Shown piece after piece: positions 6,668-14,101 of a DNA stretch of 20,886 bases. A program made the translations under genes and the position numbers. The notes beneath the pieces were generated by a model. It was given only the letters and a program-made list of their open reading frames with translations, was not told the origin of the DNA and did not search any database. Source of the DNA: Bacteroidetes bacterium 4572_112. GTDB taxonomy: Bacteria > Bacteroidota > Bacteroidia > Bacteroidales > UBA1556. Each line of letters starts with the position of its first letter. Position 1 is the first letter of the stretch. Location of the stretch: assembly GCA_002254285.1 (NCBI GenBank), contig NIUZ01000051.1, positions 1-20,886 of the forward strand, read 5' to 3'.

Positions 6668-7480
6668 CTATAATTTCTTATTATTTATTTTATCTAAACT
6701 ATGTTTTGCTGAGCGGCGTAATTTTTCCGCTTTATTTAAATATTGCCCTTCAGGAAATTTTGCAACATAGTTATTATAATCGGCTAATGTTTTAGTAAAC
6801 CTTTCCTTCTGACGATAATTAATACTCTTAGTAGCGTATATATAATCCGCCTCAATAGTCAGATACATAGCCTCTTCTCTAAAAGGAGATGCTGGATAAT
6901 TCGTTAAATGTCGTTCAAAAGCATAAACTGCTGCTTTATAATACTCTGTTGTAAGATATTGCTTTGCATTCTCAAAATCCTTAACTACAAGTTTCTTACG
7001 CAATTCGTCCATTATATTATTAGCCTCATCCACCTTCTCACTATCAGGGTACATATTTATAAACATTTGCATCTCGCTAATGGCTGTTTTAGTACTCGAT
7101 TGATCAAGGTTTTCTGGTGGTGAATCCAAATACTTACAATAAGCACTTAGGTACAAACACTCTTCTGCTTTCTTGCTCTTAGGAAATGTTTTCGCAAAAT
7201 ACTTAAAATGATAACTAGCTACCATATAATCATTTTGCAAATAATATGTTTGTGCATAATGATAGTAAGCTGTCTCAAGTCTATCAGTACCACGCAACAA
7301 TACTATAAGCTCATCAAAAAGCTGTTGAGAATGATAGAAATCATCTTTCTCATAATACTTCATGGCTGCCTCAAATTTTTGATCAGGCGTTCCATTCTTC
7401 ACTAATTTCTGGTATTTGCTACAGCTTTGAAAGCTAATAATTATAGCAAAAAACAATACAATTTTGATAAATCTAAACAT
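6668..7480 (-). CDS. bamD: Outer membrane assembly lipoprotein BamD
   Basis: BamD is the essential lipoprotein partner of BamA in inserting beta-barrel proteins. From the ATG at 7480 the protein has 270 residues with a lipoprotein signal MFRFIKIVLFFAIIISFQSC, the Cys at 20 being the lipidation site. The rest is a chain of helical TPR-like repeats: KYYEKDDFYHSQQLFDELI, YHYAQTYYLQNDYMVASYHF, AFERHLTNYPASPFREEAMY, LADYNNYVAKFPEGQYLNKA. The frame stays open upstream to a TTG at 7516, but those 12 extra codons contain the promoter boxes and precede the lipoprotein signal, so I reject them. It is the first gene of the operon with the omega-like gene, coaBC and DUF4835, and is divergent from tsaD. 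Confidence 0.9.
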   Translation of the reverse strand: MFRFIKIVLFFAIIISFQSCSKYQKLVKNGTPDQKFEAAMKYYEKDDFYHSQQLFDELIVLLRGTDRLETAYYHYAQTYYLQNDYMVASYHFKYFAKTFPKSKKAEECLYLSAYCKYLDSPPENLDQSSTKTAISEMQMFINMYPDSEKVDEANNIMDELRKKLVVKDFENAKQYLTTEYYKAAVYAFERHLTNYPASPFREEAMYLTIEADYIYATKSINYRQKERFTKTLADYNNYVAKFPEGQYLNKAEKLRRSAKHSLDKINNKKL

Positions 7481-7485
7481 GGCTG

Positions 7486-7516
7486 CAAAAGTAGTTATTT
7501 GTTTGATACGGTACAA
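7486..7516 (-). promoter_or_regulatory. Bacteroidota-type promoter of the bamD operon
   Basis: On the minus strand TTG (7516-7514) and TACTTTTG (7493-7486) are separated by 20 bases, matching the TTG-N19-21-TAnnTTTG consensus of the Bacteroidota primary sigma factor. Transcription would start within a few bases of the ATG at 7480, giving a very short or absent 5' leader. Confidence 0.65.
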
Positions 7517-7726
7517 CCTAATATTACCGTTTGATTTCTGCTTTTATTGTGCAATAATTCAAGAGAATTTACTTATGTATTATACTATATAAATTACTAA
7601 TATTCTGTATATTACAAACAATACACAATGATAGTAACAAGAAATTTCACATCAATTAAAAAACATTTACATCATATAAGCGAAAAAAAATACTTTATTT
7701 ATACTAAATAAACAATCAAATAGCTC

Positions 7727-7734
7727 TATTTTTG
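7727..7734 (+). promoter_or_regulatory. Probable -7 box for tsaD
   Basis: TATTTTTG fits the Bacteroidota -7 element TAnnTTTG and lies 26 bases before the tsaD ATG. No clear TTG box is seen at the usual distance upstream, so the call rests on the -7 box and its position. Confidence 0.45.
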
Positions 7735-7759
7735 CAGTCTAATTTGTCAAAAATAGAAT

Positions 7760-8788
7760 ATGATAAAAGAACCAATAATTTTAGGAATAGAATCGTCATG
7801 CGATGATACTTCTGCTGCTATTTTGCAAGGGCAAAAAATATTATCAAATATTATTGCTGGGCAAGATGTACATACTAAATACGGAGGAGTAGTGCCTGAA
7901 TTAGCATCACGCGCGCATCAGCAAAACATTATACCAGTTATTGATCAAGCCATAAAACAGGCAGGAGTCTCTAAATCTGACATTTCCGCAATTGCAATTA
8001 CTCGTGGCCCTGGGCTTTTGGGTTCATTATTGGTTGGCACATCTTTCACCAAAGGCTTTAGCCTTGGTAGAGATATTCCTATGCTAGAAGTAGATCATTT
8101 ACAAGCACATATACTTGCTCACTTTGTGGATACGGGTAAGGATATGCCTAAGTTTCCTTTCCTTTGTCTTACCGTTTCTGGTGGACATACGCAGATTGTA
8201 AAAGTTAGCGACTATTTTGAGATGGAAATCATTGGAAACACCATTGACGATGCCGCAGGTGAAGCATTTGACAAAACAGCAAAAATACTCGGTCTTCCTT
8301 ATCCTGGTGGGCCACATATTGATAGACTAGCAAAAATTGGTGATGAAAATAAATTTAGCTTTCCTTTCCCTAAAATACAAGGGCTAAACTTTAGCTTTAG
8401 TGGTATAAAAACCTCTTTTTTATATTTTGTTAGAGATGGGCTAAAGATAAACGATAATTTTATTGAAGAAAACAGAGCTGACCTTGCTGCATCTATGCAA
8501 AAGCTTATTGTTGATATCCTTATTGGAAAGCTAAAAAGAGCATCTAAAGAAACAGGGATTAAGCAAATTGCTATTGCTGGAGGAGTATCGGCAAACTCAG
8601 GTTTAAGAGATGCTATTGTCGCAGGAGAAAAGACTTTTGGATGGAAAACATATATTCCAGAATTTCAATTTACAACTGATAATGCTGCAATGATTGCCAT
8701 TTCGGGATATTTCAAATATCTTAAAAAAGAGTTTTTACCAATAGATTTTGTTCCATATGCTAGAGCTTTGCATAAAGCTAAAAAATAG
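7760..8788 (+). CDS. tsaD: tRNA N6-adenosine threonylcarbamoyltransferase TsaD
   Basis: TsaD transfers the threonylcarbamoyl group from threonylcarbamoyl-AMP to A37 of tRNAs that read ANN codons, with TsaB and TsaE. The 342 residues have the usual length. Motifs: GIESSCDDTSAAI at residues 9-21 (nucleotide-binding loop of the ASKHA fold), YGGVVPELASRAH, the metal-ligand motif H113-x3-H117 in VDHLQAHILAH, TVSGGHTQIV, GNTIDDAAGEAFDK, LPYPGGPHID, IAGGVSANSGLR and the metal-binding Asp in TTDNAAMIA. The ATG at 7760 gives the standard N-terminus a few residues before the first strand. It is divergent from bamD. Confidence 0.97.
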   Translation: MIKEPIILGIESSCDDTSAAILQGQKILSNIIAGQDVHTKYGGVVPELASRAHQQNIIPVIDQAIKQAGVSKSDISAIAITRGPGLLGSLLVGTSFTKGFSLGRDIPMLEVDHLQAHILAHFVDTGKDMPKFPFLCLTVSGGHTQIVKVSDYFEMEIIGNTIDDAAGEAFDKTAKILGLPYPGGPHIDRLAKIGDENKFSFPFPKIQGLNFSFSGIKTSFLYFVRDGLKINDNFIEENRADLAASMQKLIVDILIGKLKRASKETGIKQIAIAGGVSANSGLRDAIVAGEKTFGWKTYIPEFQFTTDNAAMIAISGYFKYLKKEFLPIDFVPYARALHKAKK

Positions 8789-9041
8789 ATATTTGGGAGC
8801 TCAGGTTATAACACCTTTCAAATGGAACTTATTATTAACAATATTTATACACTTATGATTACCTTTTCTGTTTAATCGTCTACCTATCAGCAGACAGATT
8901 TAAATGCTTATTTGTTTATAAACATCACTTTGCAACAATAGTAATTCACGCAAATAAGAAAATATTGCATTACAAAAAAACAGGTTTTTATCCATAAAAA
9001 TAACAGTAATATCAAGATATAACTAATAAACATATTTCAGA

Positions 9042-9452
9042 ATGAAAATACTTATCCTTTGTACCGGAAATAGCTGCAGAAGCCAAATGGCAGAAGCTTA
9101 TTTGAATAATATGCAGAAAGGCATAACTGCTTTTTCGGCAGGAACAAGCCCTAGCAAACAGGTTCACCCTTTGGCAATAAAAGTTATGCTCGAAGATGGA
9201 ATTGATATTAGCAATCATAAGCCCAAAAACTCTGACCTTTTTGTTAGCGACAGTTTCGATTATGTAATCACCGTTTGTGATAATGCAAAGGAAAGCTGCC
9301 CTATTTTCACAGGAGATGTAAAACAGCAATTACATATCGGGTTTGAAGACCCTGATGCAGTGGAAGGCAGTGATGAATTTGTAGTATCAGAATTCCGCAG
9401 AATTAGAAATGAAATAAAAGAACAATTTACTGAATTTATAAGTAAGCTGTAA
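9042..9452 (+). CDS. arsC: Thioredoxin-coupled arsenate reductase / low-molecular-weight phosphatase-like protein
   Basis: A 136-residue cytosolic enzyme of the low-molecular-weight tyrosine phosphatase fold. The P-loop CTGNSCRS (C7-x5-R13) supplies the nucleophile, and C79 and C86 in VCDNAKESCP are placed like the two resolving cysteines of thioredoxin-type ArsC, which reduces arsenate to arsenite through a disulfide cascade. EDPDAVEGSDE carries the general-acid Asp of the family. The triad of cysteines favours arsenate reductase over plain phosphatase. No arsR, arsB or acr3 gene is nearby, so it is not in an ars operon here. A hairpin GGGCATCTTGCCC follows 21 bases after the stop. Confidence 0.88.
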   Translation: MKILILCTGNSCRSQMAEAYLNNMQKGITAFSAGTSPSKQVHPLAIKVMLEDGIDISNHKPKNSDLFVSDSFDYVITVCDNAKESCPIFTGDVKQQLHIGFEDPDAVEGSDEFVVSEFRRIRNEIKEQFTEFISKL

Positions 9453-9473
9453 ATAATATCCTTTTGATGTATC

Positions 9474-9490
9474 TCGGGCATCTTGCCCGA
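9474..9490. repeat. Short palindrome of the GGGCAAGATGCCC type
   Basis: TCGGGCATCTTGCCCGA is a near-perfect palindrome after arsC. Its core is the reverse complement of the unit repeated at 9982-10128, so the same repeat stands on both sides of the DUF2007 gene, in opposite orientation. It may act as a weak terminator, but no T tract follows. Confidence 0.6.
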
Positions 9491-9556
9491 TGATAGACAT
9501 CGTAATAAATTAAACTTATAATAATCAATAATACAGTCCTGAACTACAATAAAACA

Positions 9557-9951
9557 ATGGAAACAGTAAGATTAATGACCGTAGACAATTTAACAGAAGC
9601 CCATATAATAAAAGGTAGATTGTTAAATGAAGGTATAGACTGTTTTTTTTAACAAATGAGAATTTTACTAATTTAATGCCAATGTATAATAATATGTTAG
9701 GCTCAGGGATACAGGTATTTGTAAATAAAAACAATCTAGACAAAGCAGTAGAACTTCTACAGGACAAAATAGAGCCAAATAATTCAGAGCTAATCTGTCA
9801 AAATTGTGGCTCTAAAAATATTGGTTTAGGACTTGGTAAACGAAAAGCCTTTATACTATTCAATATTTTTGTTGCACTATTATCAGCTATTCCTTTAGGA
9901 AATTTGAAACCTAAATATTATTGTAAAGACTGTAAAACAGAAATCAAATAG
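9557..9951 (+). CDS. DUF2007 putative signal-transducing protein with zinc ribbon, split by a -1 frameshift at a T tract
   Basis: The frame from the ATG at 9557 encodes METVRLMTVDNLTEAHIIKG and then RLLNEGIDCFF and stops at TAA 9650-9652. In the -1 frame, reading on from the T run at 9643-9650 gives LTNENFTNLMPMYNNMLG, the exact continuation of the DUF2007 domain, then GIQVFVNKNNLDKAVELLQ. With the shift the product is 131 residues. The C-terminal half has a CQNCG knuckle, a hydrophobic segment (AFILFNIFVALLSAIPLG) and a second knuckle CKDC, so it looks like a zinc ribbon interrupted by a membrane helix. The run is eight T in the phase T-TTT-TTT-TAA, which is a classical slippery site. Programmed frameshifting, transcriptional slippage, a phase-variable tract, mutation or a homopolymer sequencing error are all possible. 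The piece from 9676 alone would lack most of the domain. Confidence 0.8.
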
Positions 9952-9981
9952 AATTGATTTTTTAAGAGTATGTTTTTAACA

Positions 9982-10128
9982 ACGGGCAAGATGCCTGTGT
10001 TACACAACAACTACGAGCAAGGTGCACGTATTTTATAATAACTACGGGCAGGATGCCCATGTTACATAATAACTACGGGCAAGATGCCCATGTTACATAA
10101 TAACTACGGGCAGGATGCCCGTGTTACA
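9982..10128. repeat. Five tandem 31-bp units with palindromic GGGCA-GATGCCC cores
   Basis: Units begin at 9982, 10013, 10044, 10075 and 10106, with an exact 31-base period. Each starts ACGGGCAAGATGCCC (or a close variant) and continues TGTTACATAATAACT. Units 3 and 4 differ at one base, unit 2 is the most degenerate (ACGAGCAAGGTGCAC) and unit 5 is partial. The core can form a small hairpin with arms of about 5 bp. Because the whole unit repeats without variable spacers, it is a minisatellite-like array and not a CRISPR. Confidence 0.85.
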
Positions 10129-10130
10129 TA

Positions 10131-10165
10131 AAAAAAAGAGGTAGTCGTAAATGGCTACCTCTTTT
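10131..10165 (-). terminator. Bidirectional terminator after the EF-G-like gene
   Basis: An 11-bp stem AAAAGAGGTAG (10134-10144) and CTACCTCTTTT (10155-10165) with a 10-base loop lies 25 bases past the EF-G-like stop. On the minus strand the run continues as eight T, so it fits minus-strand termination best. Confidence 0.82.
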
Positions 10166-10190
10166 AATATTATATGATTTGGATTAATCT

Positions 10191-12329
10191 CTAATCATCA
10201 TCTTCAGAACTTTCTTCTTCATATTTCTTAAGAAGTTCTTTCTGCACATCAGAAGGCACAGCCTTGTATTCGTCATATTCCATTATAAATGCTCCACGAC
10301 CAGATGTTAAAGAGCTTAGCGAAGTACTATATCTATCCATTTCAGCTAGAGGCACTTTGGCACTAATCTTTTGATAATGACCTTCGGCACCCATTCCCAT
10401 AATTAAAGCTCTACGACCTTGTAAATCAGTCATTACAGAACCCATCATTTCTTCAGGAACAAATACTTCTACATCATAAATTGGCTCCATAATTTTTGGT
10501 TTAGCTTCTTTAAAAGCAGCACTAAATGCATGACGACCTGCTAACTTAAACGAAATTTCGTTAGAGTCAACAGCGTGCATCTTACCATCATAAATATAGA
10601 CAACTATATCGCGGGCATAAGAACCTGTAAGTGGACCTTCTTCCATGCGCTCGTTAATTCCTTTAAGAATAGCCGGAATAAATCGCGCATCAATAGCTCC
10701 ACCAACAATACAATTATGAAGAACTAATTTACCACCCCACTCTAAATCATACTCTTCAGTTTTTCTAACATTAAGTTCACTAGGATGAGTATAACCTTCA
10801 GTATATGGTTGAATTAGCATATGTACTTCGCCAAATTGACCTGAGCCACCAGATTGCTTTTTATGCTTATAACTAGCTCTTGCAGACTTTGTAATAGTCT
10901 CGCGATATGGTATCTTAGGAGTTATGAAATCAAACTCTATATGATAAACATTATCAAAATACCATTTAGCAATATTTATATGTTGCTCACCCATTCCTGT
11001 AAGAATAAGCTGCTTCAATTCTCTTGAATAATTAACTCCAAACGAAGGATCTGAATTATGCATTTCGTGCAATAATAATCCCATTTTTTCATCATCAGTA
11101 GAATTCTTAGCTTTAATAGCTACAGAGAATTTATGTGGAGGATATACAATACGCTCAAGCTTAATATCTTTATGGTTAGGAGACGAAAGAGTATCGCTAC
11201 TATGAACTGACTTTAGCTTAATAGCTGCGCCAATATCACCAGCAACTAGTTTAGAAATCTTCTCTCGATTTTTTCCGTTGCCGACCAAAATTTGAGAAAG
11301 ACGCTCTTTACTACCTTTACAAGTATTAATCATATCCATTCCTTCGGTAACCTCGCCACCATAAACCCTAAAATAAGCCACTTCACCAACATGAGGTTCA
11401 ACCTCTGTTTTGAAAACAAATAATACTGGAGAATCATCTGGGTTAGAATTAAATTCTTTAGACCCATCTTGAGTTTTTCGAGGGCTACGCGCAGGACGTG
11501 GAGCCGAAAGAGCAATAAACTCTAGCAGTCTACCAGCACCTATACACTCCTTAGCCGAAGTAATAAATACAGGAAAATATTTACGATGAGCTATACCTAA
11601 GCGAATTCCTTCACGAAGTTGATCTATTGTTAAAGTATCATTTTCGAAATAAGTTTCCATTAATTCCTCAGAACCTTCAGCAGCAGCTTCAATCAATAAT
11701 TGTTGAAGTCCGTTAGCCTTATCCTTTTCAGAATCTGGAATATCAGTAATTTCAGCATCACCACCACCCTTTTGATATTTAATCTGCTTCATATAAACCA
11801 GGTCAATTACCGTATCAAAGTCAGGTCCCGGATTTACAGGATACTGCGCAACAGTAACTTTGTCGCCGTAAGCATTTTGAAGTTGAGCAAGAGTTTCGTC
11901 GTATTTTGCTTTTTCGTGATCAATTTGATTGATTACAAACACTGTAGGAACATTAAGACGAGAAGTATTTCTCCATCCTAACTCAACACCTACATTAAGT
12001 CCTTCGTGAGCATCAACAACCAAAAGAGCTGTATCAACAACATTAAGAGCTGTAATAACCTCTCCCACATAAGAGGCGGTACCTGGGGTGTCAATAATAT
12101 TAATTTTTTTGCCACCATATTCTGTACTCATAACTGTAGAAACTACTGAGTTTCCTTTATCCAACTCAATATCTCTATAATCTGATACTGTATTCTTATC
12201 ATCAACACTTCCTCTTCGCTTTATACTTCCGCCTTCGAAAAGCATGGCTTCTGCCAGTGTGGTCTTTCCTGATTTGGCCCCGCCAACCAAGGCAATGTTT
12301 TTGATTTGATTCGATTGATAAGTCTTCAT
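10191..12329 (-). CDS. EF-G-like translational GTPase (second EF-G paralogue type)
   Basis: A 712-residue GTPase with the five-domain layout of EF-G. The G domain shows GGAKSGKTT (G1, residues 16-24) in place of the usual AHVDAGKTT, DTPG (G3, about 80-83) and NQID (G4, about 134-137) in place of NKMD. Domain IV/V motifs are present: SGGSGQFGEVHMLIQP, FKEAKPKIMEPIYDVEVFVPEEMMGSVM and LQGRRALIMGM. The divergence of G1 and G4 argues against the main EF-G (fusA) and for the widespread EF-G2/FusA2-like paralogue group, whose members may lack translocase activity or act in ribosome recycling; which applies here cannot be told. The C-terminus ends in an acidic tail EEESSEDDD. It stands alone and terminates at 10131-10165. 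Confidence 0.88.
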   Translation of the reverse strand: MKTYQSNQIKNIALVGGAKSGKTTLAEAMLFEGGSIKRRGSVDDKNTVSDYRDIELDKGNSVVSTVMSTEYGGKKINIIDTPGTASYVGEVITALNVVDTALLVVDAHEGLNVGVELGWRNTSRLNVPTVFVINQIDHEKAKYDETLAQLQNAYGDKVTVAQYPVNPGPDFDTVIDLVYMKQIKYQKGGGDAEITDIPDSEKDKANGLQQLLIEAAAEGSEELMETYFENDTLTIDQLREGIRLGIAHRKYFPVFITSAKECIGAGRLLEFIALSAPRPARSPRKTQDGSKEFNSNPDDSPVLFVFKTEVEPHVGEVAYFRVYGGEVTEGMDMINTCKGSKERLSQILVGNGKNREKISKLVAGDIGAAIKLKSVHSSDTLSSPNHKDIKLERIVYPPHKFSVAIKAKNSTDDEKMGLLLHEMHNSDPSFGVNYSRELKQLILTGMGEQHINIAKWYFDNVYHIEFDFITPKIPYRETITKSARASYKHKKQSGGSGQFGEVHMLIQPYTEGYTHPSELNVRKTEEYDLEWGGKLVLHNCIVGGAIDARFIPAILKGINERMEEGPLTGSYARDIVVYIYDGKMHAVDSNEISFKLAGRHAFSAAFKEAKPKIMEPIYDVEVFVPEEMMGSVMTDLQGRRALIMGMGAEGHYQKISAKVPLAEMDRYSTSLSSLTSGRGAFIMEYDEYKAVPSDVQKELLKKYEEESSEDDD

Positions 12330-12659
12330 ATGTGTATTTTTAAGAGATTTATATATATGTTAATTATTATGTTCTTCATAAAAAACAATCACAAAACCAA
12401 AAATGCACACAATGAGAATTAAGGGCAATAAAATCACGTAAATCTACTTTAAATAGACATGATTCATTCTAATAATATTTCAACAAAAAAATCAACGTAG
12501 AAACACCGTATTACCCTGGAGACATACAACTTATGCCAACCTCCATAGTCGAACACAATCTTTAATAGTTCTGTGATTTACAAAACAGTTGTAAAATTAG
12601 CAAAAAAAATCCCAACATTTACAAAAACATTGGGATTTAGGGTAAATATTTTATCAGTT
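12330..12659. other. 330-base intergenic region upstream of the EF-G-like gene
   Basis: It must hold the promoter of the EF-G-like gene and does hold the terminator of deoC (12602-12638). I found no convincing TAnnTTTG box on the minus strand and no coding sequence. Nothing else was recognised. Confidence 0.4.
12602..12638 (-). terminator. Intrinsic terminator of deoC
   Basis: The 9-bp stem AAATCCCAA (12607-12615) and TTGGGATTT (12630-12638) has a 14-base loop. On the minus strand it is followed by an eight-T run. It lies 22 bases past the deoC stop. Confidence 0.85.
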
Positions 12660-13499
12660 TTACATTAGTTCTTGCAACGCTTTATTAGCTAATCTACTAG
12701 CCCCTATTCTGAACCAAGTATTATTCATCCACTTTTCGCCAAGCACATTTTCTAGCACATAAATATATTGCTTTGCAACCTCTACTTCTGAAATTCCGCC
12801 AGCAGGTTTTATACCAATCATTACACCCGTTTTATCAAAATGAGCTTTTATAACGTCAAGCATTACAGTAAAAGCCTCTAAAGTGGCTGCTGGCTGCATT
12901 TTGCCTGTTGATGTTTTTATAAAGTCAGCACCAGCAGCAATTGCTATTTCTGAAGCCAATCTCACTTTATTCAAATCATGCAACTCACCAGTTTCAAGAA
13001 TAACTTTTAAGTGAGCATCACCACAGGCTTCTTTAATTTCTTTCACTTCCTTATAGATATAGTCGTAATCACCTTGTAGGAATCTACCTCGTGAAATAAC
13101 CATATCAATTTCGTCAGCACCTTGTTCCACCGCATATTTCACCTCAGCAATACGCACAGGCAAAGGCGACTGCCCACTAGGGAAAGCTCCAGCAACACAG
13201 GCTACATTTATTCCATAATCCTTAAGCTGCGCCTTTGCTAATGCTGCAAATGGAGGATAAAAACATACCGCTGCTACATTAGGAATATCAGTTCCGTTTT
13301 TCTTAAAACTACGAGCAGCTTTACAAAGTTCTTTAGCTTTTTGATCGGTATCGCTGCCTTCTAAAGTAGTAAGGTCAATACAGCTTAGTATTGTTTGCAC
13401 AACTTGTCGCTCTGACAATAATTTTGAACCTGAGTTCACATAATTTGCAATTCTATCTTTTATTTTGGCTTCATCAAGCTCTTCTAAATTCCAATTCAT
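12660..13499 (-). CDS. deoC: Deoxyribose-phosphate aldolase
   Basis: DeoC splits 2-deoxyribose 5-phosphate into glyceraldehyde 3-phosphate and acetaldehyde, the last step of deoxynucleoside catabolism. The 279-residue TIM-barrel protein shows IDLTTLEGSDT near the N-terminus, VAAVCFYPPF, VACVAGAFPSG, the catalytic Asp in DEIDMVISRG (D132), the Schiff-base Lys in ADFIKTSTGK (K195) and the second Lys in GIKPAGGI. It resembles the longer DeoC group (about 250-300 residues) rather than the short bacterial form of about 220. It starts 14 bases after the end of the broken DUF502 gene, so the two were probably one operon driven from upstream of 13928. Confidence 0.96.
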   Translation of the reverse strand: MNWNLEELDEAKIKDRIANYVNSGSKLLSERQVVQTILSCIDLTTLEGSDTDQKAKELCKAARSFKKNGTDIPNVAAVCFYPPFAALAKAQLKDYGINVACVAGAFPSGQSPLPVRIAEVKYAVEQGADEIDMVISRGRFLQGDYDYIYKEVKEIKEACGDAHLKVILETGELHDLNKVRLASEIAIAAGADFIKTSTGKMQPAATLEAFTVMLDVIKAHFDKTGVMIGIKPAGGISEVEVAKQYIYVLENVLGEKWMNNTWFRIGASRLANKALQELM

Positions 13500-13513
13500 A
13501 TTATTACTATTTA

Positions 13514-13928
13514 TTAATCATTAATTTCTTTATTTAAATCCACTTCACAATCTGGTGGCAAATCCATCTTAATTTCCACATTTGTAACACCACCCGAAAC
13601 AATAAATTTCATTGCATCAGTAGGCGAAATATCCAAAGCCTTAACATTTACCGAAGGCACAATATATAGGCGTTTTATTTATAAGCCTATTAAAGAACCC
13701 AAATATTGGTGAGGTCACCAATTTTGAACCGACATATCCAATAACACTCACTCCCACAAGTATGATAATAATACCTACACCAGGAATATTAAAAGAGAAT
13801 ATTGTATCCAACTGCTGAAATAAATAATACAGCACAAAAAAAGTAGCTGCCACAGGCACAACAAAAAGTAATCCCTGACCAAAATTCTTTATAAATATAT
13901 TCCAAATTAATTTTGCACTAAATTTCAT
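13514..13928 (-). pseudogene. DUF502 family membrane protein, internal out-of-frame deletion
   Basis: The N-terminal 88 residues are intact: a membrane segment near 18-38 (GLLFVVPVAATFFVLYYLFQ), a second near 47-70 (NIPGVGIIIILVGVSVIGYVG), then SPIFGFFNRLINKTPI. The frame then runs into YCAFGKC and a stop at about 13641. Shifting frame at the junction (about 13655-13665) gives YIVPSVNVKALDIS, PTDAMKFIVSGGVTNVEIK and MDLPPDCEVDLNKEIND, the usual C-terminus of DUF502 proteins, ending at 13514. The family is near 195-200 residues and only about 138 remain, so a middle block of about 60 residues has been lost together with the reading frame. The start at 13928 follows a TAnnTTTG box. The function of the family is not established. 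Confidence 0.85.
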
Positions 13929-13952
13929 AAGGCAATTATTTTATCTGATTGG

Positions 13953-13960
13953 CAAAGTTA
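13953..13960 (-). promoter_or_regulatory. -7 box upstream of DUF502/deoC
   Basis: On the minus strand 13960-13953 reads TAACTTTG, matching TAnnTTTG, 25 bases before the ATG at 13928. A -33 TTG at ideal distance is not seen. It probably also drives deoC. Confidence 0.45.
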
Positions 13961-14074
13961 GTTAATAATTCTATTAACATAACATCAACAAGGTTCAACA
14001 AAATAAATAACAGCATGGCTGCTTTATATAATAATATCCCATAACATTATGAAAACCATCTATAAAAAAAATCA

Positions 14075-14082
14075 TACCTTTG
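14075..14082 (+). promoter_or_regulatory. -7 box upstream of the lipoprotein gene
   Basis: TACCTTTG matches TAnnTTTG and lies 20 bases before the ATG at 14102, so the leader would be short. No clear TTG box is found upstream. Confidence 0.45.
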
Positions 14083-14101
14083 TGGTGAACACAGAATCAT
14101 T

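Noticed and set aside
7481..7516. TTG start for bamD giving 12 extra N-terminal residues
   Set aside because: The extra codons overlap both promoter boxes and would precede the lipoprotein signal sequence. The ATG at 7480 gives a proper lipobox.
8789..9041. Possible RNA gene or small ORF between tsaD and arsC
   Set aside because: Only short AT-rich palindromes (GTTTATAAAC) were seen. There was no promoter-terminator pair and no conserved frame.
9012..9329. 105-residue minus-strand frame opposite arsC
   Set aside because: The plus-strand frame carries the complete ArsC motifs. The antisense frame has no recognisable domain.
9982..10128. Possible CRISPR array (31-base periodic palindromic units)
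   Set aside because: The sequence between the palindromic cores is the same in each unit (TGTTACATAATAACT), so there are no unique spacers, and no cas gene is near.
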